DNA of 64,000 bases from contig NW_004797271.1 of NCBI RefSeq assembly GCF_000002075.1, positions 2,821,421 to 2,885,420 of the forward strand, read 5' to 3'. The notes under the pieces are model-generated. The model searched no databases. It was not told the origin of the DNA and saw nothing but the letters and a program-made list of their open reading frames with translations. Source of the DNA: Aplysia californica. Lineage: Eukaryota; Mollusca; Gastropoda; Aplysiida; Aplysiidae. Position 1 is the stretch's first letter; each line of letters begins with the position of its first letter. Position numbers and translations under genes: made by a program. Positions 12,640-23,099 of the stretch are shown piece by piece.

Positions 12640-12818
12640 TACTTGCCTAAACAAGGTGGCAAGATATTTTGGGCTTTGGCAGGCCTAAAAGGTCGAGATT
12701 TTATGATGAAACAATTCCATTAATTTTGAAACCCAATGGTCAACCCATTGTCATGACAGAGAAATTGCATTATATCGCACAAAAAGCGAATGAAGAACTG
12801 ATGAGTGATTCCCCCGTA
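12640..12818 (+). other. Exon-like open fragment, unrecognised
   Basis: From about 12672 an open frame reads GFGRPKRSRFYDETIPLILK, then PNGQPIVMTEKLHYIAQKAN, then EELMSDSP. It stops exactly at a consensus donor (CCC|GTAAGT, 12817/12818). Composition is protein-like rather than random, but I cannot assign it. No partner exon was found nearby and there is no clear acceptor immediately upstream. It may be an exon of an unseen gene, a relic of a transposase gene or chance. Confidence 0.3.
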
Positions 12819-13189
12819 AGTCGAAATTATAAGCATTTATGGCAAATTAATTTTGTTTTGATGGTTGTTAAATTCTCCAAGTTTCTGTGCTTAAACTCAC
12901 AAGTGTGATGAACAGTTAGAAGAAACTCCAAGAACCATTCCACTTATGATATTATCAGTTATCAGAGGCAGAGGTAATGATAATGTAACTCTACTAACTC
13001 TAAATACTCTAAAATAAATATCGGTAGTGTAGGCTAGTAGTCCGATAAACGAACCATCCTTCACTATAAATTTTCTGAGTATCAGTACAGAACACTATAA
13101 AAGTCAATTTTAAAAGGTGTGCTTTTAGGTTATTCTAATTTAAATTCATTTTTTTAGCATAGAAATACCCCGGTCACAGGATCCACCCT

Positions 13190-13345
13190 AATAATAAAAA
13201 ATAATAATAATAGATAGGATTTGTATAGCGCATATCCCCGTTCAGCAGCAGGCTCTATGCGCTTTACCCTATTCAGACTGACATCATTCACTTGATTTAC
13301 ACACAGCTAAGAACCATTCATTTAATTAAATTGCTATTTTTCACC
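13190..13345. repeat. Dispersed repeat with TTGTATAGCGCATA motif, copy 1
   Basis: AATAATAATAGATAGGATTT is followed by GTATAGCGCATATCCCCG and CAGGCTCTATGCGCTTTA. The same order recurs at 38337-38480. It probably represents the inverted tail of a SINE or LINE family (AATAAT-type tail). Confidence 0.5.
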
Positions 13346-13526
13346 AGGCCTATAAATTGTAATGTCATCAATCGTCGACATGAAGCGTAACTTCCGATTT
13401 TGTAGTGATGATTGTTTTAGTTGTAGATCTGGTACATTGACTTAAACTAGATTCTAGATACTATTGTTACGATAATTTACATTTAGATCTATTTCACTTG
13501 ACTTCTTATAACCTACTGTTTTATAA

Positions 13527-14122
13527 AGTCGAACCTGCCTTAATGGAAACCTGAGTAAAACGGAAACCTGTCTTAACGGAATCTCCCCGCTCCCCCCTTG
13601 ATATATTCCTCTTTAATTACCTGTATAAAACGGAAACCTGTCCAAAGCGGAAACGGAAAGAAAAATCAGCTCCCTTCCGCAGGGTTTTACTTGTTTAAGA
13701 GGAAAATATTTTGCCCGTACAGTACAGTCCTGATTTGAAACAAAACTCGAAAGTTTGGTTCCGTCCGCCGGCTCTAAACATAACGCTAGGCTCTCAAGTG
13801 AGGAAGGGGAGTAGGGGTGCAATTGGAGGGTAGATGTTACCCCATCTATGTGAGCCCTCAGTGATGAAGATGGTCAGGATGCATGTCATTATCAGAGAGT
13901 AGAGAGGTGAGAGGATAGCAGCTGAGAGGTGTGACGTTTTAACCACTTGTGATTGCTTTCCGACCAGACAAGCGACCCTTGATCCCACAAGCTGGGCCTT
14001 TGAACTCCCCCTTTCCATCTCCCCACCAAATTCCCCTGTCAAAGACAGAAATTAATGTCTAGAGATCTAAGACGGAATTTTTTTCTGGCTTCCTTGCGAT
14101 CTCGTCTTACACAGGTTCGACT
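13527..14122. mobile_element. Pogo-like MITE with AGTCGAACCTG ends
   Basis: Left end AAGTCGAACCTGCCTTAATG and right end CACAGGTTCGACT are inverted. The left arm also carries tandem GGAAACCTGT units. It is about 600 bp, non-coding and decayed; exact ends are uncertain by a few bases. Confidence 0.55.
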
Positions 14123-14162
14123 CTATTCTTAAAATATTTTTTTCCAAATTCCAAAACGAAGT

Positions 14163-14420
14163 GTATACAGACCCGGTAACCGGGAACAAAGTCACGAAGT
14201 ATACAGACCCGGTAGGGGAACTCTTTTGTGATTTCCGAAAGTTTCAGTGCCCAGACCCGGTAGTGTGTGTGTGTGTGTGTGTGTGGGTGTATGAGAGAGA
14301 GAGAAAGAGAGAGACACATGCATGCCACAGTTGGCAGGAGGGAATGATCGAGAGAGATAGAGTGGGAAATAGGTGGGGAGACAGAAAGACAGAGACAAAC
14401 AAAGAAAAAGAGAAGGCGAG

Positions 14421-14490
<70 letters not shown>

Positions 14491-14919
14491 AGGGAGAGGG
14501 AGAGGGAGAGGGAGAGGGAGAGAGAGAGAGAGAGAGAGAGGCAGGCAGAAAAAGAGGGGAGAGAGGCAGAGAAATAGAGGGGGTGACTGTTCGATGGAAA
14601 ATAGATCTAAGACATTGTTCTTTTCTTTAAATTGTGATTCCTTTTAACTTCAATACCAATACGGAGGAAAAACGATCGTTCATTGAAAAGACATCCGCAA
14701 TTTTCATTTAGATCTAGATCTAGCTAGCTCTAGATCTAGGCCTCGAAACCAGATCAATGATTTATTACGTCTGTTTGTCTATCTAGATCTAGACCTAGGC
14801 CATAGATATCTAGAAGAACCTACGTCCACCCTGAGCCAAGACAGCGCTGAAACTTTCGGAAATCACAAAAGAGATCCCTATACTTTGTGACTTTGTTCCC
14901 GGTTACCGGGTCTGTGTAT
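14163..14919. mobile_element. Foldback (long-TIR) element, copy 1
   Basis: Arms of about 95 bp are inverted: GTATACAGACCCGGTAACCG on the left and CGGTTACCGGGTCTGTGTAT on the right. Both contain GTCAC[A/G]AAGTATA and TTTTGTGATTTCCGAAAGTT. The core has (TG)n, (GA)n and ACATCCGCAATTTTCATTTAG. A paralogue with the same arms and core is at 18378-19070. Confidence 0.75.
14426..14540. repeat. (GA)n/(GGGAGA)n microsatellite inside the foldback element
   Basis: About 115 bp of (GA)n with a central block of GGGAGA hexamers. Confidence 0.95.
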
Positions 14920-15529
14920 GTCAACAAGTGCCATTTGCCGATCAGCGAGATCTTAAGATGGCGCAGAACCATATATGACGATCTGCAGAAAGCGCGGCCA
15001 TCTCGAGATGGGCGCGACGCGTCATCACACACAAACAAACAACTTTGCAAAGTTCACAAACAAAACTCCGCAGAATTGCAAAATCGTTTGTTTGTTTGTG
15101 TGTGTGTGTGTCTGTGTTTGTATGTTGTTTTAGCGTGGGCATGTGTGGTGTGAAGTGACTTTCATCTATCTTGGGTATAAAAACCTCTCTCTCCCTCTCT
15201 TTCTTTGCCACTCTCGCCTCTAGATCTATGTGTGTATATATAAATAATAATAATATGTTGTGTGTGTTGTGTGTGTTTCCAAGCGATCGGCAGATGGCGC
15301 AGTGCAATTCTTGCTTGCTTAGCACAATCTTAAGATCGCGCAGCTTCATTTTCGAAAATAATCCGTAGATGGCCGCTCTTTCTGCCGATCGTCATATGGC
15401 ATGGTTCTGTGCCATCTTAACGATCGCGTTGATCGGCAAATGGCGCTTGACATTCCTGTTCCAAAAATGCAAGGAGGTGATAGTTCTAGATTAGATCTAG
15501 AATCTAGATCTAGATTCTAGATAGATCCA

Positions 15530-15705
15530 GATCGGGAGGACTTCTGTAACGAGCGACCACTATGACACTGTGAGACAGAGCAGAATTGAGGGCTAGGGGT
15601 AGGGGTAGATTTAGGATTTTAGGGTTTGGGTTAGGAACGGTTAGGGTTAGGTCAGAGGCTTCTTTACTGTGTTTGTTGATGGGGTGGTCGCTCGTAACGA
15701 AAGTC
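15530..15705. mobile_element. Telomere-motif MITE, copy 1
   Basis: Inverted ends of about 23 bp: GACTTCTGTAACGAGCGACC at the left and GGTCGCTCGTAACGAAAGTC at the right. Between them are GGTTAGGG-like repeats (GGGGTAGGGGTAG, GGTTAGGGTTAGG). It is the better preserved of two copies; the other is at 54745-54910. Interior G-runs on one strand could form G-quadruplexes. Confidence 0.7.
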
Positions 15706-16219
15706 CTTCCGGAAAATATTCACAAAAGATTATATAAACAAGGGGAGATTTTGCAATATAATTCATTGGTATGACCTGGTCACCTGACTCGGTCCTGACT
15801 GATGACTGAAATAAAATTTAGCGGATGAGTTGTCTTGACAAGACTTTTGTTTTTCCCATTATTCGTTTCATTGTAATCTAATATTTTACTTCCTATTTTT
15901 AATTTCCCTCACTGAAAGCCCAAAAAGTGCAATGAGAATCCGATTCGACGGGACAAATTTTAATCAGAAAGCATTCATTAATAATTATTATTATCATAAT
16001 GTAATGGTAACATCTAGACCATTTAAGATAGCCTAGCATAACATACAAGATAAATAATAAAAATTGTAACATATAATATACATATTTGCCTTCACACATA
16101 GATCTATAAGTGTGCAATGCAGCACTAACATTGCAGGCTACTCAAAGCCTACTGAAAATCCATATATTTTTTCTTATCGTCTTAGGACTCTTAGGCCTAT
16201 TGTTGGCATGTATACTTTA

Positions 16220-16360
16220 TTTGAGAAGAAGAAGAAGAAGAAGAAGAAGAAGAAGAAGAAGAAGAAGAAGAAGAAGGAGAAGGAGAAGAAGGAGAAGGAG
16301 AAGGGGAAGGAGAAGAAGAAGAAGAAGAGGAGGAGGAGGAGGAGTGGGGGAGGGGAGGAG
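16220..16360. repeat. (GAA)n/(GGA)n trinucleotide array
   Basis: About 140 bp of near-pure purine on the plus strand: (GAA)n, then GGAGAA mixtures and (GGA)n. Such homopurine tracts can form triplex DNA. Apparent poly-Lys/Arg/Ser frames are artefacts. Confidence 0.95.
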
Positions 16361-17053
16361 AACAAGAACAGAAAGAAGAACAAGAACAAGAATTGCTATT
16401 TTCTTCAAAAGCCAAAATATTAATATATGAATGTTTATGGTGATACGTACAAGACTAGATCTATTATTTTAATGATCACTTAAAAAAATATAATTAATTA
16501 GTTAGACTAGTTTGTTTTAGTCATTGACTTGGTTTGGGTACGGATTAGTAAAATCTAGATCTAGTGACTCATTAATTAAAACATTCCGAGAATATTCATG
16601 TTTGGGAACCTAAAAAAAATGAAAAAAATTGAATTTCACGGATCGAAAATCGAAATTAATATATCCGTTCAATGTTTAATGCCTTTGCATGTTTTTATTA
16701 TGCCAAGTTCCAAGGGAATACTTCCGCTTTCACAACAAATTTCCAAACTTAGCATTTTTATTTACACACACAACCAACACACAATGAACCGAAAGCAGAG
16801 CAAGAGTTGATGTGTGTCATAAAAATAAAAGAGTTTGTTACAGTAAACGGCTTGAAAGTGGCAGAAAGGAGTAGTTTATACCATTACTCGCAATATGGGC
16901 TCTAAGGTTTGACGTGGATCTATTTGATGTAAATTCTTTTCCTCTTTTTTTGTGACTGTGTCGACTGACTGATATTTTTTCAGGTTTTGGCGTTCGTTTA
17001 GTTTTAGATTGGCCACCTCTATTAGCCTAGTGAGAATAGTGCAGGCGAGTCTT

Positions 17054-17499
17054 GTGGCTATTCTCACCCGGTGCGCGTTCACCAAATTTTGCGTTCACCC
17101 TAAACCACAGAATTCTACACTGTGATAACAGAAAAATTGTAGAATTCTGTGCCGTGAACAAACGTTCCATTACAACTGTAGCCTCTACTAAAAGCGTACA
17201 ATTTTGTCTGTGGGCAGTGGAGAGAGAGAGAGAAAGAGAGAGAGGAGTAGCGCGAGAATTTCCGGGCAAAACAAAATGGCGACCCGCGTAGTTCGGCTCG
17301 ATTCGAAAAGTTAAATAGCCGTAGCATCTTTGTAGACAACCAAGTTAATTTACTTTTGTGTTTTAACATCATTTTTAAACTTTGTTTTGTTCAATTTGAT
17401 CGTCCACACCGATAGACAGTATTCAGAAAGAGACAGAGAGAGAGAGAAGAGGGGAGGAGTTGATCTTGCGAGAACTTCCGGGCGGGTGAGAATAGCCAC
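17054..17499. mobile_element. 446-bp element with 16-bp perfect TIRs (family C), copy 1
   Basis: The element begins GTGGCTATTCTCACCC and ends GGGTGAGAATAGCCAC, exact reverse complements. The interior has a hairpin (CACAGAATTCTACA...TGTAGAATTCTGTG, 17106-17152), a (GA)n run, and the conserved GGCGACCCGCGTAGTTCGGC. Copies at about 17841-18290 and 22892-23099. Confidence 0.75.
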
Positions 17500-17840
17500 T
17501 TTCTTTTAGATTTGGAAGTGGTTGGGAATATTGAAGAATACCGGACCACTCGTATTGTTGCGCGAGAATGGGGGGCAGAGAAAGGGATTAGGGGAAGGGG
17601 GGAGGGGTTCAGGGGGGCCTCCCCCCTGACAAACTGTTAAAAATAATAGATGGAAGTGAGTATTCCCTGGGGGGGGGGGGATAATTTTTTTTGGTTATTC
17701 CCACCCAGGTTGGGTCACTTCTCATCTTTCCTATCTAGATTCTAGATGTTTTATTGATGTAATACAATACAGACTGAAGGCCGACCTCTAAACCTGAGGT
17801 GAGAATGTAGGCCACCTCTAATAGCGCAGGCGAGTATTTT

Positions 17841-18290
17841 GGCTATTCTCACCCGCTGTGCGTTATTATAGCCTATATCTAGAACTAGGCCAACCAATTT
17901 TGCGTTCACCCTGAACCACAGAATTCTGCACTGTGATAACAGAAAAATTGTAGAATTCTGTGCCGTGAACAAACGTTCCATTACTGCTGTTAGCATAAAA
18001 GCGTACAATTTTGTCTGTGGGCAGTGGAGAGAAAGAGAGAGAGAGAAGAGTAGTGCGAGAACTTCCGGGCAAAACAAAATGGCGACCCGCGTAGTTCGGC
18101 TCGATTCGAAAAGATAAATAGCCATAGCATCTTTATAGACGACCAAATTAATTTACTTTGTGTTTTAACATCATTTTTTAACTTTGTTTTGGTCAGTTTG
18201 ATCGTCCACACCGATAGACAGTATTCAGAAAGAGACAGAGAGAGAGAAGAGTAGATCTTGCGAGAACTTCCGGGCAAAACAAAATCGAAG
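17841..18290. mobile_element. Family C element, copy 2
   Basis: It starts GGCTATTCTCACCC and matches copy 1 almost base for base over 400 bp, including the inner hairpin. The right end is replaced near 18290 by sequence (TATTTCTCCGAACG...) that recurs inverted beside copy 3 at 22828-22890. Confidence 0.7.
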
Positions 18291-18377
18291 TGACTATTTC
18301 TCCGAACGTTCGGGAAAATTAAGTTCAACTTTATTTCTCCGAACGGTTTCCGATTTAAAGATTTTTTGGTTCGAAGT

Positions 18378-18659
18378 GTATACAGACCCGGTAACCGGGA
18401 ACAAAGTCACGAAGTATACAGACCCGGTAGGGGAACTCTTTTGTGATTTCGGAAAGTTTCAGCGCCCAGACCCGGTAGTGTGTGTGTGTGTGTGTGTCTG
18501 TGTGTGTGAGAAAGAGAGAGAGTTAGAGAGAGAGAGAGAGAGAGAGAGAGAGCAGGAGGAAGTGCTAGCAAAATGTATATGACATGCCCGCCAGTTGGCA
18601 GGAGGGAACGAAAGACAGAGACAAACAAAGAAAAAAAGAATGCGAGCGATACACACAGA

Positions 18660-18741
<82 letters not shown>

Positions 18742-19070
18742 TGACTGCTCGATTGAAATTATGACATTGTTCTTTTCTTCAAATTGTGATTCCTCCAACT
18801 CCAAAAAAAAGGGGAAAAACGATCTTTCATCGAAAAGACATCCGCAATCTTCATTTAGTTTTAGATCTAGATCTAGATCTAGGCTAGCCTCGAAATAGAT
18901 CAATGATTTTTATATCTGTTTGTCTAGATCTAGACCTAGGCCATAGATCTAGAAGAACCTAGTTCTACCCTGAGCCAAGAGGGTGCTGAAACTTTCCGAA
19001 ATCACAAAAGAGTTCCCCTACCGGGTCAGTATACTTTGTGACTTTATTCCCGGTTACCGGGTCTGTATAC
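18378..19070. mobile_element. Foldback (long-TIR) element, copy 2
   Basis: Same arms as the element at 14163-14919: left GTATACAGACCCGGTAACCG, right CGGTTACCGGGTCTGTATAC. Here the arms are closer to a perfect palindrome over about 100 bp. The right arm keeps the second ACCCGGTAGGGGAAC unit that is eroded in copy 1. Core: (TG)n, two (GA)n blocks, and the same ACATCCGCAATCTTCATTTAG. Confidence 0.8.
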
Positions 19071-19357
19071 TCTCCCTTTTTGGTTATTTGCGAGATTTAG
19101 GCGATACCCTTTCATTCTGCCATTCTGCGAGGACTGGGAAGAAGCATTTTTTGCATCGAATTCTGTTTCTAGAGCTAGAGATTTTAAAATGTTACACAGC
19201 GTCACTTTTCGCCCGATTCTGTTACTTTTAGTTCGCATGACTCAGCAGCCCATCGGAGCTCCCCGACTCGGGGTCACGGGGTTAATGAGCCCTGAGGCGA
19301 CTTTGCCGGTGTCGGTCGGGAAGTTCGCATTTTTTACTATGTTTAAAACGATATAAC

Positions 19358-21071
19358 CAGAGCTGTTAAAGTACTTTTAAAAAAGTACTTAACTACAAAT
19401 TTAAGTACAATCTAAAAAATGTACTGAAGTACGGCTAGCCTCTTCCATAATCAATTGAAACTGAAACTGTGTTCTCAATGTGTATCTAACAATTTTTATT
19501 CTAAATATGATGGCTAGACTGACCATTATAAAAAAAAAAGGCCTACTGAATTGTAAATATACATTTTTAGTGTGCAGTACCTAAAGTATTTGTATTTGAG
19601 ACAAAACCAGGTGCCTTAATGACAGTGCATGTATTTTAAACCTCCTGTTTTCTAATGTTAATAGGGAATAAGATAAGTACGGCTAGACTGGCAATCTAGC
19701 CGTACTTAAATACGGGTAGACAGCCAGGCTAGCCGTACTTAAGGACGGCTAGACTGTCAGGCTAACCGTACCTTTAATATTGATGGCTGAATTGTAAATG
19801 AAATTTTTAGTTTGCAATGCCTAAAGTATTTGTATTTCAGACAAAACCAAAAGGTGCCTTACTGACATGCATGTATTTGAGCCTGAATAATTGCTAGATC
19901 TAGATCTAATGAGACCTGTGTACTTAACAGGCTTGAGTCGATAGGGCCAAACCTAGATCTAAGTACGGCTAGACTGGCAGTCTAGCCGTACTTAAGTACG
20001 GCTAGCCACTTCGATTGATTATAGTGGTCTGACAGATTTTGGTCACACTGCGTGTAGTCCACGTCGCCAACGGCAAACCAAAATACAATAGTTTCCTAGA
20101 GTCTAGTAAGTGTAGTGTTTGGTGTAACCAAAGATTCTCTACTGCAGTAGTCTCCGCCTAAGATCCCAGTGCTCGGAAGCAAGGAAAATATGGGATCTTA
20201 GCCAACGAAGCCAAGGAAAAATCTACAGTGACCCATGAACTGACGTTACCCCTGGGTGGATTTATGACATGTGGCAAGCAAAGAGTGGTCAACCTTGATT
20301 ACCAATCACAGTGGCATGAGGCATGCCATAAATAATATTATATATACACACTCATTAGCCTATCGTGAGTCTTGAGATCTTTATTTACGTTTATCCAGTT
20401 GCCCCTCCCCTTTACCTGTCCAACAATTTTAGCTTTCCATCTCTGATTGAGTCCCCCCCCCCCCCCCCCAACCTCCTTTGTCATTACGCACCATTACGAT
20501 GTGACCACACTGATTAAAATTCAGGCTGTCTCGCAAATTCTGGAAACACTGCTTTCAATAATGGTCAGGGAAGAGTTCACAGTTTGATGTGATCCCGTCT
20601 GGAGCGAACATGTAGGCCCTACCCACCCAGGGAGTGATGTAAGCTTAGGTGGTGAGGTTAGATGCGAGTGTGATGTTTGGGAAAAAGAAACGCATCGGTC
20701 AGTTCACACCTTGGTGTGATCCCGTCTGGAGCAATCACTGTACCGTTTCAAGGAGTTTTACAACGCTTGTGATCACATTCACGATAGTGGCTGATCTTTG
20801 AGGCGACGGCCGTTCTTTGATCTCAACTTTTAACTCTTGGCGGTTGATCGGGTTTTTGTTCCGTAAATTATGATCAGAAATGCCTGCACTTACCCTTTCA
20901 TTAAGCTACCAAAGTACTCAAAATGTACTTAAAAAGTACTCAAAAGTACTTTTATAAAAAGTATCGGAGTACAGTAAAAGTACTGGTTTAAAAAATGTAC
21001 CGGAGTACAGTAAAAGTACCGAACGTAAGTACAAGTACCGGAGTACTTTTACTCCGTTACTACCAGCTCTG
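19358..21071. mobile_element. 1.7-kb nonautonomous hAT-type element with perfect 8-bp TSD
   Basis: Begins CAGAGCTGTTAAAGTACTTT and ends with ACTCCGTTACTACCAGCTCTG (opposite-strand CAGAGCTGG). It is flanked by GATATAAC at 19350-19357 and 21072-21079. AAGTACTTTTA-type subterminal repeats line both ends, as in hAT elements. No transposase frame. The interior has palindromic GTACGGCTAGACTGGCA units (19674-19770, 19961-20010) and a repeated GTGATCCCGTCTGGAGC (about 20590 and 20718). Confidence 0.85.
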
Positions 21072-21079
21072 GATATAAC

Positions 21080-22389
21080 TTCTTCCCCATCCCACACAGC
21101 AAACCATTACACGGATGTACTAAAAGCTCAATGTCTTGAGATTTATTCTGCGTTAGAATGGTTAGTTTCTTTGCCTTAGTTTTTGTTCTAGACAAGTGTT
21201 TGTAGAGTACCCAATTTGTCCTATTTTAGTTACAAAGTTATGAATAAATGATTGTTATTTTAAAAAATGCACGACAGATCTCTCCAAATTTTGTGTTAAA
21301 CTGACTACGAATATCATGTCTTTTACCATGAGAAATCTTAAATCTGCGGTAGTAGTAATAGTCAAGTTATAAGAGAAGAAAGATGCACATCTGCATATTT
21401 TAACTAAAGACGATCAGCGTTAGCTCTTATTTTACTATTAAACAAGAGAAAGTTACTCTGCGTTTGTTCATGAATCATGCTGTGTCTGTGGCAGCCTGCA
21501 TACAACTAAAAAGATATAATATAAGCGATTTAAAAAACCACAAAACCGTGTAAATACATGGGTAGAGATAAACTTCTAGTATGGAATAAAAATAATGACA
21601 GCTAAAACATTCATTCTTAGTTTTTGTGTAGGAAATATGCGCGGACACAATTATGAATGTAAAGAAATCAGTCACATTGTCAGTTATTGCAAATGGTCAT
21701 AGAAACGTAAAAAAAAGCTGGAAAAGTCTGGTGCTGATTCAGTGTCCCTGGAAAACTAGAAATTATTCTTATAACCCAATTACGAGAAGTCATCCTTATT
21801 ATTCAGTCAACTTACAAAACCTAGACTTAGCGTTTTAAGAAAAGTAAGCAATTTCTGGAGTGTAACAGATACTGTTCGTGTATTAGATCTACGTTGAAGA
21901 TATATTCTAGCACTAAAATCGATTTGTACTTTTCATTGAGAAACTTCATGATAACTTTTATAAACTTTCAAGAAAATATGCGAATATTCATGATTATATT
22001 AGACACATAAAGTTGTATTTGGAGGAATTACTTCGTAGCGAATTGTGTGCCCGATGGATACAATTGCAAAATTACAGCCTTCTATAATAAGCGCAGATAC
22101 CATCTTTTCTGAGTATCTGCACTAATGTTATGTCGTTCATATTCCAAAAGTTCGACAGATTTTGACGATGCGTTTTTTTTATATTGATTTTATTTAATTC
22201 ACGCTAGTCCCAAAAAAATTACAATTTAGCATTGCTGACTCCAGCGTGTCTAACGAAATAACCAGACAAGTTACAACGTCCGTTCTTTTTTTAGTCTCAA
22301 GAGCAGAAATGCGTGCTTTGGGTGCACTAAATGAGAATTACCATAAATACAAGGATACACCTTAAATTGTACGTTGAAAAGTACCAAAA
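21080..22389. other. Gene-free AT-rich stretch between repeats
   Basis: Contains one hairpin near 22090-22118 (GCAGATACC...GTATCTGC). No coding or mobile structure recognised. Confidence 0.5.
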
Positions 22390-22515
22390 ATTAAGTCGGC
22401 CCAGACAGAGCGGCGACAGGGAGCTGACCCCCGTGACCCCGACGTGATAAGGCGCCCAGCGGGGAACCCCCCGCGGCAACTAAAATTCCACTGCCGGTGC
22501 GCCGTGGTTAGAATA
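22390..22515. other. Unexplained GC-rich block
   Basis: An isolated GC-rich stretch in AT-rich DNA, with a GCGGGGAACCCCCCGC inverted pair. It shares CGGGGTCACGGG with a block at 19273-19285. Not recognised as rRNA, tRNA or a known snRNA. Confidence 0.4.
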
Positions 22516-22677
22516 TTCAGATACTTCAGTTGTGGTTGGGGCAACGTTCCCGGACTATACTTCATTTGAAAATACCTTCAAAAGGTACTGCGAGAAAAAA
22601 GAGTGATCGACCTTGGCAGTAACCTATTTTGCATTTATTTAGTCACCCAGCAAAAACTAAAATCCTTCGTTCACACC

Positions 22678-22795
22678 TTACACACACGCTGACACACACA
22701 CACACATGCACACTCACTCACACACACGCTGACAGACACACACACATATGCACACTCACTCACACACACATGACACACACACACACACGGGCCAC
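22678..22795. repeat. (CA)n-rich array
   Basis: Three tandem blocks of CACACGCTGACA / CACACACATGCACACTCACT units. Confidence 0.9.
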
Positions 22796-22891
22796 TCCAT
22801 TCGCTTATTTTATCAACAAATCTCGAGAACGGAAACTGTTCGGAGAAATAGAGTTCAAGTTTATTTTCCTGAACGTTCGGAGAAATAGAGC

Positions 22892-23099
22892 CGGCCAAAC
22901 AAAATGGCGACCCGCGTAATTCGGCTCGATTCGAAAAGTGAAATAGCTATAGCATCTTTGTAGATGATCAAATTAGCTTACTTTTGTGCTATGACGTAAT
23001 TTTTTCTTTGCTTTTATCCATTTGATCATCTACACCGATAGAAAGCATTCCGAAATTAGGAAAAACAGGTCTTGTTTCACACCGGGTGAGAATAGCCAA
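22892..23099. mobile_element. Family C element, copy 3 (right half)
   Basis: Shares AAAATGGCGACCCGCG, GGCTCGATTCGAAAAGTGAA and the right terminus GGGTGAGAATAGCC. The left half, with the hairpin, is missing. Confidence 0.65.

Noticed and set aside
16112-16430. Long Lys/Arg/Ser-rich reading frames on both strands
   Set aside because: They are translations of the (GAA)n/(GGA)n array, not genes. The same applies to frames over (GA)n, (CT)n, (TG)n and (TGTC)n tracts elsewhere.
22390-22515. Possible snRNA gene (GC-rich hairpin and Sm-like AATTTTTGG)
   Set aside because: It does not match the U1, U2, U4, U5, U11 or U12 sequences that I can recall; left as an unexplained block.
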